From contig JAQSXU010000088.1 of the NCBI GenBank assembly GCA_029256485.1, positions 1-14,657 of the forward strand: a stretch of DNA of 14,657 nt, written 5' to 3'. The position numbers and the translations under genes were made by a program. Below the pieces are notes generated by a model, which made no database searches, was not told where the DNA came from, and worked only from the letters and a program-made list of their open reading frames with translations. The stretch comes from Clostridiaceae bacterium. Its GTDB lineage: Bacteria > Bacillota_A > Clostridia > Clostridiales > Clostridiaceae. Positions within the stretch are counted from its first letter, which is position 1. The number at the start of each line of letters is the position of its first letter. Shown here in pieces: positions 1 through 7,002 of the stretch.

Positions 1-1170
1 TTATTTTGCTAATTTGTATATGTTAACAATATCCTGCTTATGAAGCGTGACAAAATTTCCCCAGGTTTTTGTATCTGAAGAAGTACACTTATCAGCCATT
101 TCTTCAATTCTATCCTGTGGAATTCCTGCATCACTTAAAGTTACCGGAAGGCCAATGCTCTTAAAGAATTCAGAGATTCTTCTGATTCCCTCCAATGCAA
201 TAGCTTCTTCGTTGTCATAAGATAAGTTCACATCCCATACTCTCACAGCAAATTGAACAAATCTTTTAATGTTGTGCTTATACACATATTTCATCCATGC
301 AGGGAATACTATTGATAGTCCTGCGCCATGGGCAATATCATAAATTGCACTTAGTTCATGTTCTATCTTATGAGAAGCCCAGTCCTCAATTCTGCCGGTA
401 CCTAGAAGTCCATTGTGTGCTAAAGTGCCAGCCCACATTATTTCTGCTCTGGCATTATAATTTTCAGCATCCTTTAGTACCAAAGGTGTATTGTTTATAA
501 TAGTTTTTAAAGCGGCTTCAGAAAGTCTGTCTGTTAAATCTACATTTGGTTCATTAGTAAAATATCTTTCCATTATATGAGCCATCATATCACAAGCGCC
601 ACAGGCAGTTTGGTAAGCCGGAAGGGTAAATGTGAGCTCAGGATTGAGAATTGAAAAAACAGGTCTTATTAAATCAGTGTTAATACCCTTTTTATATAAA
701 CCTTGCTCATTTGTAATAACAGAGCTGTTACTGGCTTCTGTTCCTGTAGCTGGAATAGTTAAAATATCTGCCACAGGAAGAGCTTTAGTGACCTTTTCTT
801 TTCCAAGGTAAAAATCCCATACATCTCCATCATAAGGTACACCTACAGCAATTGCTTTTGCAGTATCTATTACACTGCCTCCGCCAACTCCAAGTATAAA
901 GTTAATACCGTTTTCGCGGCACAGCTTTATACCCTCATAAACAAGACCTAGACGAGGATTAGGCCTGATACCTGAAAGCTCTACATAATCTATATTACTT
1001 TCCTTTAATGAATTGACTACTTTTTCATAAAGGCCGGTTTTTTTAATACTTCCTCCTCCGTAACAAAGCAGAACTTTGCTGCTGTATTGTTTCACCTCTT
1101 TGCCCAAGAGATTTTCAGTATCTCTGCCAAATATTATTTTAGTTGGACTTTTAAATGTAAAGTTTTGCAT
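1..1170 (-). CDS. Iron-containing alcohol dehydrogenase, YqhD/butanol dehydrogenase class
   Basis: A 389-residue group III metal-dependent alcohol dehydrogenase, the usual length for the family. It likely reduces aldehydes such as butyraldehyde with NAD(P)H in the cytoplasm. The N-terminal dinucleotide-binding half carries GGGS (38-41) and GGGSVID (96-102). The C-terminal helical half has all four metal ligands, Asp194, His198, His267 and His281, at the same numbering as I recall for E. coli YqhD; the opening residues (SPTKIIFG, YGGGSIKKTG) also match YqhD and clostridial Bdh proteins. ATG is preceded by GAGGTGAT. It is divergent from ftsH, with its own promoter. The coding region ends exactly at the window edge with an intact stop. 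Family assignment is firm; the aldehyde substrate and NADH versus NADPH preference cannot be read here. Confidence 0.93.
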   Translation of the reverse strand: MQNFTFKSPTKIIFGRDTENLLGKEVKQYSSKVLLCYGGGSIKKTGLYEKVVNSLKESNIDYVELSGIRPNPRLGLVYEGIKLCRENGINFILGVGGGSVIDTAKAIAVGVPYDGDVWDFYLGKEKVTKALPVADILTIPATGTEASNSSVITNEQGLYKKGINTDLIRPVFSILNPELTFTLPAYQTACGACDMMAHIMERYFTNEPNVDLTDRLSEAALKTIINNTPLVLKDAENYNARAEIMWAGTLAHNGLLGTGRIEDWASHKIEHELSAIYDIAHGAGLSIVFPAWMKYVYKHNIKRFVQFAVRVWDVNLSYDNEEAIALEGIRRISEFFKSIGLPVTLSDAGIPQDRIEEMADKCTSSDTKTWGNFVTLHKQDIVNIYKLAK

Positions 1171-1205
1171 ATGATCACCTCTTATTGATAATTGTTTTCA
1201 TTTAT

Positions 1206-1234
1206 ATTATAATCTTTATATTATAGATAAACAA
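1206..1234 (-). promoter_or_regulatory. SigA-type promoter of the alcohol dehydrogenase gene
   Basis: Read on the minus strand: -35 TTGTTT (1229-1234), a 17-base spacer and a perfect -10 TATAAT (1206-1211). It lies about 35 bases upstream of the start codon at 1170. Confidence 0.7.
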
Positions 1235-1261
1235 TACGTAAAATAAAGCTTATTTTTTGTT

Positions 1262-1303
1262 TTGTGTTAAGATATTATTCATAATATAGGTTTATAATAT
1301 AAT
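1262..1303 (+). promoter_or_regulatory. Probable promoter region of the ftsH-nitroreductase unit
   Basis: Two overlapping perfect TATAAT hexamers lie at 1293-1298 and 1298-1303, about 33-43 bases before the ftsH start. No good -35 stands 17 bases upstream of either. TTGTGT (1262-1267) with TATAGG 17 bases later (1285-1290) is an alternative. The region is clearly promoter-like but the exact elements are unresolved. Confidence 0.4.
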
Positions 1304-1335
1304 CATAGTTAATAAATATACGAAGGAGAAGTTTT

Positions 1336-3153
1336 ATGAAAGAACAAAAAAAACCGCCAAAATCTATAGTTGTTTACTATATAGCGGTACTTATAATTAC
1401 ATTAGTGCTTAATTCAGTTGTAGTTCCATGGTTTGTAAACCAAAAAGTTACTCAGGTTGATTATGGAACTTTTCTGTCCAAGGTTGATAAGAAGGAAGTA
1501 AGTAAAGTTGAAGTTCAAGATAGCCAAATAGGATTTGTGGCAAAGGACAGCAGTGGTAAAGATACTTTGTATGTTACAGGGGCCATGAATGATCCTGAAT
1601 TAGTAAATAGACTTAAAAATTCAGGAGCTCAATATTCCAGAGTTATACCTAAAGAGAATTCCCCAATGGTTAATTTTATTTTTAACTGGATTCTGCCTAT
1701 TTTCTTGTTTTATGGAATTGGACAATTATTGGCTGGCAAACTAGGTAAGAGAATGGGTGGGGGAAACTTCATGTCTTTTGGTAAAGCAAACGCAAAAGTT
1801 TATGTCCAGGCACAAACCGGAAAGACTTTTGAAGATGTAGCAGGACAGGATGAGGCCAAAGAGGCTCTTACTGAGATTGTTGATTTTCTTCATAATCCAA
1901 ATAAGTATGCAGAAATTGGAGCAAACTTACCAAAGGGTGCTTTACTAGTGGGTCCTCCGGGAACAGGTAAAACATTGCTGGCAAGGGCAGTAGCAGGAGA
2001 AGCAAAAGTTCCATTTTTCTCAATTTCCGGTTCAGAATTTGTGGAAATGTTTGTTGGAATGGGTGCAGCTAAGGTAAGAGATTTATTCAAGGAGGCAACT
2101 GCTAAGGCTCCATGTATAGTGTTTATAGATGAAATAGATACCATTGGTAAGAAACGTGACAATGGGGGCATAGGAGGCAACGATGAACGTGAGCAGACAT
2201 TGAATCAGCTGCTTGCTGAAATGGATGGGTTTGATGGCACTAAAGGAGTTGTTATTCTTGCAGCTACCAACAGACCAGATACACTGGACAAAGCTTTACT
2301 GAGACCAGGACGTTTTGACAGAAGAATCCCAGTTGAACTTCCTGACCTTAAAGGCCGTGAAGCAATATTAAAGGTTCATTCAAAACAGGTAAAAATGGAA
2401 TCTGATATAGATTTTAACGCAGTAGCAAGATCTACTTCTGGGGCTTCCGGCGCAGAACTAGCCAATATAATAAATGAGGGTGCATTAAGTGCTGTGAGAA
2501 ATGGCCGTGCTCTTGTTAATCAAACAGACTTGGAAGAAAGTGTAGAGGTTATTATTGCTGGTTACCAACGTAAAGGTGCTGTTATTTCTCAAAAGGAAAA
2601 GGAGATTATTTCATACCATGAAATAGGACATGCTTTAGTTGCAGCAAAGCAGATGAACTCTGCTCCAGTGCATAAGATTACAATTATACCTAGAACTTCA
2701 GGGGCACTGGGATATACCATGCAGGTTGAAGAAAATGAGCATGTACTTATGACTAAAGAAGAGGCAATTAATAAAATTACCACATTTACAGGAGGACGTG
2801 CAGCTGAGGAATTGATTTTTGGAAACTTTACTTCAGGTGCTTCAAATGACATTGAACAAGCTACCAAGTTTGCCAGGGCTATGGTAACTCGTCTTGGTAT
2901 GAGTAAAAACTTTGACATGATGGCATTGGAAACTGTAACTAATCAATATCTTGGCGGAGATACTTCACTAATGTGTTCAGCAGAAACTGCATCAAAGATT
3001 GATGCCGAGGTGCTTGAAATAATTAAAAAAGCTCATGAAAATGCCATGAATATTCTAAAGGATAATATTGATAAATTGCATGTATTAGCACATTATCTAT
3101 TAGAAAAGGAAACCATAACCGGCGAAGAATTTATGGAATTACTTTCTAAATAG
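1336..3153 (+). CDS. ftsH: ATP-dependent zinc metalloprotease of the FtsH family
   Basis: A 605-residue membrane-anchored AAA+ protease that extracts and degrades membrane and regulatory proteins. Two N-terminal membrane segments (about 11-33 and 113-132) flank a short extracytoplasmic domain. The AAA domain has Walker A GPPGTGKT (206-213), pore-loop MFVG (238-241), Walker B IVFIDEID (261-268) and the second region of homology with arginine fingers near 323-330. The M41 protease domain has the zinc site HEIGH (428-432), with Asp505 the likely third ligand. It is somewhat shorter than the E. coli enzyme (644), mainly at the C-terminus. Differences from usual FtsH are HEIGH rather than HEAGH and GMGAAKVRDL after the pore loop rather than GVGASRVRDL. 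It sits apart from the usual tilS-hpt neighbourhood, so it may be a second paralogue (inference). RBS AAGGAGA, ATG start; the nitroreductase follows after 24 bases. Confidence 0.95.
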   Translation: MKEQKKPPKSIVVYYIAVLIITLVLNSVVVPWFVNQKVTQVDYGTFLSKVDKKEVSKVEVQDSQIGFVAKDSSGKDTLYVTGAMNDPELVNRLKNSGAQYSRVIPKENSPMVNFIFNWILPIFLFYGIGQLLAGKLGKRMGGGNFMSFGKANAKVYVQAQTGKTFEDVAGQDEAKEALTEIVDFLHNPNKYAEIGANLPKGALLVGPPGTGKTLLARAVAGEAKVPFFSISGSEFVEMFVGMGAAKVRDLFKEATAKAPCIVFIDEIDTIGKKRDNGGIGGNDEREQTLNQLLAEMDGFDGTKGVVILAATNRPDTLDKALLRPGRFDRRIPVELPDLKGREAILKVHSKQVKMESDIDFNAVARSTSGASGAELANIINEGALSAVRNGRALVNQTDLEESVEVIIAGYQRKGAVISQKEKEIISYHEIGHALVAAKQMNSAPVHKITIIPRTSGALGYTMQVEENEHVLMTKEEAINKITTFTGGRAAEELIFGNFTSGASNDIEQATKFARAMVTRLGMSKNFDMMALETVTNQYLGGDTSLMCSAETASKIDAEVLEIIKKAHENAMNILKDNIDKLHVLAHYLLEKETITGEEFMELLSK

Positions 3154-3177
3154 AATTGTATAAATTTAAGTTGGGAA

Positions 3178-3756
3178 GTGAAAATTTTGGAGGTTATTGA
3201 AGCAATTAAAACAAGAAGATCAATAGGCAAAGTAAAGGATGAACAGGTTCCAAAGGATCTGATTAAGGACATAATTCAGGCGGGTACCTGGGCTCCTAAT
3301 AGATACGTTACTGAACCCTGGAGATTTTTTGTTATAAGTGGTGATGGGAGAAAAAAGCTTTCAAAAGTAATGGAGGATATAGCTGCTGAAGCTATATTGA
3401 ATCCAGATAGTGAAGAAGGAAAGAAAAAGCTTGAAAAGGAAAGAAATAAACCTTTTAGGGCTCCAGTTATTATTGCAGTGGCTGCTGATGTGACTGAAAA
3501 TGGTAAAGTAATCAGGCTTGAAGAATTAGGCGCTGTTTATGCAGCTGTGGAAAATATGCTGCTTGCAGCTCATGGATTGGGATTAGCAGCATACTGGAAG
3601 ACAGGTAAAGCTTGCTATTCACCTAAGATGAAGGAGTTTTTTGGACTTAAGGAAAAGGATGAAGTATTAGCATTCATATATCTGGGATATGCTGATATGG
3701 AGAAAAAACCACCTCATAAAAAATCTACTGATGAGTTAATAAAATGGATAGAATAG
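3178..3756 (+). CDS. Nitroreductase family protein (YdjA-like)
   Basis: A flavin-dependent nitroreductase-fold oxidoreductase of 192 residues, likely binding FMN and reducing nitro compounds or quinones with NAD(P)H. Visible family marks are the N-terminal TRRS (12-15) that contacts FMN phosphate, APN followed by EPWRFFVI, the stretch KPFRAPVII close to the YdjA equivalent, and a C-terminal AYWKTG / IYLGYAD block typical of the fold. The length matches YdjA (about 183). The start is uncertain: the GTG at 3178 has GGGA almost touching it, whereas the in-frame TTG at 3187 stands a better distance from GGGAAGTG, so the true protein may be three residues shorter. It lies 24 bases after ftsH with no terminator between, so the two are probably co-transcribed. 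Substrate unknown. Confidence 0.88.
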   Translation: MKILEVIEAIKTRRSIGKVKDEQVPKDLIKDIIQAGTWAPNRYVTEPWRFFVISGDGRKKLSKVMEDIAAEAILNPDSEEGKKKLEKERNKPFRAPVIIAVAADVTENGKVIRLEELGAVYAAVENMLLAAHGLGLAAYWKTGKACYSPKMKEFFGLKEKDEVLAFIYLGYADMEKKPPHKKSTDELIKWIE

Positions 3757-3776
3757 AAAAATAATAATAAATATTT

Positions 3777-3814
3777 AAGGGAGTGGTAATAATTTTTGTA
3801 TCACTCCCTTTTTT
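3777..3814 (+). terminator. Rho-independent terminator after the nitroreductase, possibly bidirectional
   Basis: Stem AAGGGAGTG (3777-3785) with CACTCCCTT (3802-3810), extendable by three pairs including one G-U, followed by an unbroken run of T to 3814. It lies between convergent genes; on the minus strand the exit side is TTAAATATTTATT, so it may also stop the UvrC-like transcript. Confidence 0.85.
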
Positions 3815-4895
3815 AATCTATACCACTCAGTAATTTAGTAATTGCATTGTCTATTTTAGTGTCCTTTGGATCGTGGAGCCACTTTTTAAATATAACAGCA
3901 TATTTACAGTTGTTTGATTTATTTTTTAAATAAGAGTAAATAATCTGGGATTCATCTATAGTCGCTTTTTCAATATTTTTAGTTTTCTCTACAGTTCTAT
4001 CTTTAAAGCATAATAAAATATAAGATTTTAAAGTGATTTTTAACTGATGAAAATTTTCAACCACGTATTTTTCACTATAAAGTATTTCATTTCCTCTAAT
4101 GAGGAAGAATTTAAAAGTATCAGGGTTTAAATATTCAATTAAAACAATATTTTTATTTTCCTTTGCAAATTTTACAACTTTGTTTCTGCTTATTAGATAT
4201 TTTACCGACTTTATGTAATCTCTGTATTTTGCTGCATTTTCAAAATCAAAACCCTTTGAACAACTAAACATTTTTTGTTGCATTTCAAAAATAACAGACT
4301 TATCTTTTCCCTGTAACAGCTTAATGATTTTATCCAAATTATCAATATATTTCTGTTTCCCGTCATCATCTTTGCACATGCCAATACATAACCCCATGGA
4401 ATAGTTTAAACATGATGATGACTTTCTAAAATTACTACAGCATGGCACTTTAAAATATTCTCTTATGACATCAATACCACGTGAAGCTGTATTTTTGTTT
4501 GTGTATGGTCCAAAGTAAATATTGCCGTCATTTATATTTATTTCACTAGAAATTTCAATAGCACTATATTTTTCATCTTTTTTTATCTTAATATAAGTAT
4601 ACGAATTAGGATTTTTCATTTGTCTGTTATAAGTTGGTTTCAGCTCTTGTATTAACTTACATTCTAAAAGAAAGGCTTCAAATTCTGTATCAGTGAGTAT
4701 GTATTCAAAGTCCTTTAGATTTTTCACCAGCTTAACAACCTTTGGAGGTTTTGTTTTTGATTTTTGAAAATAAGATGAAACTCTGTTTTTTAAATTTTTT
4801 GATTTTCCAACATAAATTATATTTCCTAGTGAATCTCTCATAAGATATACTCCTGGAGAAGACGGAAGTGTTTTAATTTTTTCTTTTATATCCAT
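3813..4895 (-). CDS. UvrC-like GIY-YIG nuclease lacking the C-terminal UvrC half
   Basis: A 360-residue protein matching the N-terminal part of excinuclease subunit UvrC. The GIY-YIG domain (about 12-92) keeps the expected catalytic residues: Tyr17, Tyr28, Lys31, Arg38, Tyr42, Glu78 and Asn90. A cysteine cluster follows (Cys153, Cys162, Cys170, Cys174), equivalent to the UvrC cluster now known to bind Fe-S. A UvrB-interacting UVR motif lies at about 199-234. After that comes only a fragment resembling the start of the UvrC C-terminal domain (FFLIRGNEIL); the RNase H-like nuclease and helix-hairpin-helix domains are absent, since full UvrC is about 600 residues. Like Cho, it could make only the 3' incision in nucleotide excision repair. 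It ends in a normal stop, with no sign of a downstream remnant, so I read it as a stable short form and not a fresh truncation. RBS AGGGTGG; convergent with the nitroreductase. Confidence 0.87.
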   Translation of the reverse strand: MDIKEKIKTLPSSPGVYLMRDSLGNIIYVGKSKNLKNRVSSYFQKSKTKPPKVVKLVKNLKDFEYILTDTEFEAFLLECKLIQELKPTYNRQMKNPNSYTYIKIKKDEKYSAIEISSEININDGNIYFGPYTNKNTASRGIDVIREYFKVPCCSNFRKSSSCLNYSMGLCIGMCKDDDGKQKYIDNLDKIIKLLQGKDKSVIFEMQQKMFSCSKGFDFENAAKYRDYIKSVKYLISRNKVVKFAKENKNIVLIEYLNPDTFKFFLIRGNEILYSEKYVVENFHQLKITLKSYILLCFKDRTVEKTKNIEKATIDESQIIYSYLKNKSNNCKYAVIFKKWLHDPKDTKIDNAITKLLSGID

Positions 4896-4954
4896 TTTAG
4901 TTTAACCACCCTAAATACAAAACATACTAGCAAAAGTTTATCATATGTGTGATT

Positions 4955-4976
4955 ATTTTTAAATGATTTTTAAATG
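4955..4976. repeat. Two tandem copies of an 11-bp AT-rich unit
   Basis: ATTTTTAAATG occurs twice back to back (4955-4965, 4966-4976) in the divergent intergenic region between the UvrC-like gene and the Q-rich gene. It may be a chance product of base composition or a regulatory repeat; no function is evident. Confidence 0.5.
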
Positions 4977-5001
4977 AAGATCTAATAATTATTCATAAAG
5001 T

Positions 5002-5030
5002 TTGATTAAAAATAAGAGAATAAATATGAT
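5002..5030 (+). promoter_or_regulatory. SigA-type promoter of the Q-rich protein gene
   Basis: TTGATT (5002-5007), 17-base spacer, TATGAT (5025-5030). It would give a leader of about 50 bases before the TTG start at 5090. Confidence 0.6.
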
Positions 5031-5089
5031 GATAACTGCAAATTATAATCATGTGGCACATTTTAATTAAAACAAAGGAGTGAAGTATA

Positions 5090-5584
5090 TTGGACGAAAA
5101 AAATAAAAAGGTTTTGGAAAGTATATATGAAAAGAAGAATGATGTAGAGATAGGGGCAGAACTTTGCAGCCTAAAAGATCAGCTTAATGAGGTTGAGAGC
5201 ACGTTGAATCAGCTTAAGTTAACCACAGTACCTTCAAACCAGGGCCAGGGACAGCAAAATCAGCAGGGAAGCCAAAACCAGCAGGGTCAGCAAACTGCAA
5301 ATCAGCTTTTGCAGCAAATAGATAATTTCAGGAAACAGGCACAGCAGCAGCAGCAGCAATCACAACAGCAGTTACAGCAGTCTGTTCAGCATGCTATAAA
5401 TTCATTAAATCAAGCTAACCAGCAGATTTTATCAAATCAGGTTCTTAATCAAATGAACCAAATTATAGATCAGGCTCAGCAGCAATTAACTCAAATGGGA
5501 CAGCAGCAGGCGCAAATGAGTCAATTTGGCCAGTTTGGACAAATAGGACAGCAGAATCAAGGACAAAATAACCAAATGAAATAA
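5090..5584 (+). CDS. Glutamine-rich low-complexity protein of unknown function
   Basis: A 164-residue protein that I do not recognise. It starts at TTG, supported by AAAGGAG (5074-5080) nine bases upstream; no ATG lies near. The first 45 residues are charged and helix-prone (K/E/L-rich, one Cys at 26), possibly a coiled coil. From about residue 49 the protein is dominated by Q with N, S, G, M and L; roughly a third of all residues are Gln, including a run of six. It has no signal peptide and no membrane segment. The middle (about 70-140) has leucines and isoleucines spaced among the Gln as in an amphipathic helix; the tail repeats FGQ/GQ/NQ. It has its own promoter and terminator, so it is monocistronic. 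Such composition occurs in spore-coat or aggregation-prone proteins, but nothing here proves that. Confidence 0.8.
   Translation: MDEKNKKVLESIYEKKNDVEIGAELCSLKDQLNEVESTLNQLKLTTVPSNQGQGQQNQQGSQNQQGQQTANQLLQQIDNFRKQAQQQQQQSQQQLQQSVQHAINSLNQANQQILSNQVLNQMNQIIDQAQQQLTQMGQQQAQMSQFGQFGQIGQQNQGQNNQMK
5342..5380 (+). repeat. CAG/CAA trinucleotide tract in the Q-rich gene
   Basis: Five consecutive in-frame CAG codons and one CAA, then a further interrupted set of CAA/CAG codons. This is a slippage-prone microsatellite; length changes by whole units would preserve the frame. Confidence 0.8.
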
Positions 5585-5593
5585 TAAATTTAT

Positions 5594-5625
5594 AGGTGAG
5601 CAGTAACAAACTGCTTACCTTCTTT
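5594..5625 (+). terminator. Hairpin terminator after the Q-rich gene
   Basis: Stem GGTGAGCAGT (5595-5604) with ACTGCTTACC (5610-5619), one G-U pair, extendable by an A-T pair, loop AACAA. The following TTCTTTA is only a moderate U tract. Confidence 0.7.
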
Positions 5626-5805
5626 AACTACGATAATAGCTTAAAATAATATTCTGCCAATAGAAAAATTCCTATAATATTTTCCATGCAATTAAGCATT
5701 TTATGGTTTTAATCTATTTCAATGCTTTCGCACATAAAAATCTTTTATATATATTCTCTTTGCATAAAATTTTAAAGCTGAATGAGCATGAAAGGAGATT
5801 ATATT

Positions 5806-5946
5806 ATGAGTAATAAATTAAAAGTAACTAGAAAAAGCATGGAAAGGTTAGGCATTAGAAAGACGGAATCAGGAGATTATGATTATATAGACGCATCAGA
5901 TAAAAATAAATCAAAATATAAATCAATTAAGAGATTTAAGGGATAA
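5806..5946 (+). CDS. Small basic protein, 46 residues, unknown function
   Basis: A short ORF with ATG preceded by AAAGGAGA (5791 onward) at good spacing, ending in TAA. The product begins MSNKLKVTRKSME and ends in SIKRFKG. It is rich in Lys, Arg, Ser and Asp, strongly basic overall, with an acidic patch around DYDYIDASD in the middle. It has no cysteine, membrane segment or signal peptide. The strong RBS and gene-like amino-acid composition support it as real, although the promoter before it is not clear. It stands alone between the Q-rich gene and the cold-shock gene, in the same direction. Nucleic-acid or ribosome binding would fit the charge but is a guess. Confidence 0.65.
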   Translation: MSNKLKVTRKSMERLGIRKTESGDYDYIDASDKNKSKYKSIKRFKG

Positions 5947-5975
5947 ATGAAAAAAATATGATTTATTAATAAGAT

Positions 5976-6004
5976 TTGATTTAGTTGCCAAACAGTGGTA
6001 TACT
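5976..6004 (+). promoter_or_regulatory. Promoter of the cold-shock gene with extended -10
   Basis: TTGATT (5976-5981), 17-base spacer, TATACT (5999-6004) preceded by TGG, giving an extended -10. Transcription from about 6011 would leave a leader of about 140 bases, a length typical of cold-shock mRNAs whose leaders refold at low temperature. Confidence 0.65.
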
Positions 6005-6150
6005 TAATAAGTGCTTAAATAAATCGTAATTAATTTAAACAAATATATTTTAATTAGTTCTTATAAAAATAATGTTCTGATTTCGAAATTTTATTGGTAA
6101 ATTATTACAATGAGTTTAAGAAAAAATAAAATTTTGGAGGTACACATTTC

Positions 6151-6351
6151 ATGAATGGTACAGTTAAATGGTTTAATGCTCAAAAAGGATTTGGATTTAT
6201 TACAGGAGAAGATGGAAATGATGTGTTTGCACATTATTCTCAAATAAAATCAGAGGGTTATAAATCACTTGAAGAAGGTCAAAAGGTTTCCTATGAAGTA
6301 GTTGACGGACCAAAAGGACCACAAGCAGAAAATATCAATGCTGTGAAATAA
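6151..6351 (+). CDS. cspA: Cold-shock domain protein (CspA family)
   Basis: A 66-residue single-domain OB-fold protein that binds single-stranded RNA and DNA and acts as an RNA chaperone in cold and general stress. It is the standard family length. It opens with [14 protein letters not shown], containing RNP1 (KGFGFI, 12-17), followed by RNP2-like DVFAHY (24-29) and the closing [13 protein letters not shown]2 has Ala-His-Tyr where Val-His-Phe is commonest, a mild variation. GGAGG stands ten bases before ATG. It is monocistronic between its own extended -10 promoter and a strong terminator. Confidence 0.96.
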   Translation: MNGTVKWFNAQKGFGFITGEDGNDVFAHYSQIKSEGYKSLEEGQKVSYEVVDGPKGPQAENINAVK

Positions 6352-6361
6352 GGAACTAACT

Positions 6362-6401
6362 TACCCCCTAAGTAAAATAATTATTTAGGGGGTATTTCTT
6401 T
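6362..6401 (+). terminator. Rho-independent terminator after cspA
   Basis: A perfect ten-pair stem TACCCCCTAA (6362-6371) with TTAGGGGGTA (6385-6394), extendable to about 14 pairs with one G-U, followed by TTTCTTT. Confidence 0.9.
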
Positions 6402-6522
6402 GCTTAAAATTTAGAAAAATATATATTTCTGATGAATCCATGTATAGTATTCTTATTTTTTTAAATAATATTAAGTAATAATAAAGCTTTTTATGTATTT
6501 TAATTGAGAGGAAGTATTTGCA

Positions 6523-6834
6523 ATGGATTTTAATGAATCATTAGAATGCCCAAGATGCGGAGGAGAAGATTTTATTATTAAAAGGGAAGCAACTTATTTA
6601 TACACATATAAGATTAATTCCAAAAACTATGACAAAATTTGTAATAGAGTTGAATCTGTACCATTTTTATTTGATAATAGAGAAAAAGAAAATTCCCAGG
6701 AATTTATTCAATGTGAGAAATGCGGAACAAAGTATCCCATTAAACTTGATGAATACAGTAATCAAATTGATTTGACTATTTTACAAAAGGCAATCCGTGC
6801 TGATCATGTAGAAAACCCTGAGTTTTTAGGGTAA
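6523..6834 (+). CDS. Small zinc-ribbon protein, function unknown
   Basis: A 103-residue protein with two CxxC knuckles, CPRC (Cys9, Cys12) and CEKC (Cys64, Cys67), which should form one zinc-ribbon site. The segment between them contains a tyrosine-rich strand region (about 23-36) and an extra Cys40. The C-terminal third has no cysteines. There is no signal peptide or membrane segment. AGAGGA (6507-6512) lies ten bases before ATG. It is bounded by the cspA terminator upstream and a long hairpin downstream, so it is probably a single-gene unit. Zinc ribbons of this size often bind nucleic acid or act as protein adaptors; no specific role can be read. Confidence 0.75.
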   Translation: MDFNESLECPRCGGEDFIIKREATYLYTYKINSKNYDKICNRVESVPFLFDNREKENSQEFIQCEKCGTKYPIKLDEYSNQIDLTILQKAIRADHVENPEFLG

Positions 6835-6896
6835 TAAACAGAAAAAATTTAAGTTTCTAGAAAATCCATAACTAAAATTAATATTAAATATTGTGC

Positions 6897-6946
6897 AGAC
6901 AAAGCCATTCTTACTATATATTAGTAAGAATGGCTTTGTCTATTTG
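6897..6946. terminator. Long perfect hairpin, terminator of the zinc-ribbon gene
   Basis: A perfect 20-pair inverted repeat: arms 6897-6916 and 6922-6941 around the loop TATAT. The U tract after it is short (TATTTGT), unusual for so long a stem. Its position between the zinc-ribbon gene and the next promoter fits a terminator. Confidence 0.75.
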
Positions 6947-6958
6947 TACATATAATTA

Positions 6959-6987
6959 TTGACACATGAAAATATACATGATATTAT
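6959..6987 (+). promoter_or_regulatory. Strong SigA promoter of the transporter-deaminase operon
   Basis: A perfect -35 TTGACA (6959-6964), 17-base spacer and TATTAT (6982-6987), one mismatch from consensus. Transcription would begin near 6994, giving a leader of about 117 bases before potB. It is the best promoter in the window, which implies control by something downstream or by a repressor. Confidence 0.8.
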
Positions 6988-7002
6988 ATGAAAATGAACA
7001 AT

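Noticed and set aside
1171..1260. Rex (redox) operator upstream of the alcohol dehydrogenase
   Set aside because: Only one half, TTGTTTA, resembles the TTGTTAANNNNTTAACAA consensus; the other half matches poorly.
1890..2918. Antisense open frames within ftsH, and similar ones within bdh, the pot genes and ade
   Set aside because: They are antisense to strongly conserved proteins, lack ribosome binding sites and have no family resemblance.
4980..5089. Sporulation sigma factor promoter for the Q-rich gene
   Set aside because: No convincing SigE, SigF, SigG or SigK -35/-10 pair; a SigA-type promoter with 17-base spacing is present instead.
6815..6832. ACCCT/AGGGT hairpin at the end of the zinc-ribbon gene as terminator
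   Set aside because: Only five pairs, overlapping the stop codon, no U tract; the long hairpin at 6897-6941 is far better.
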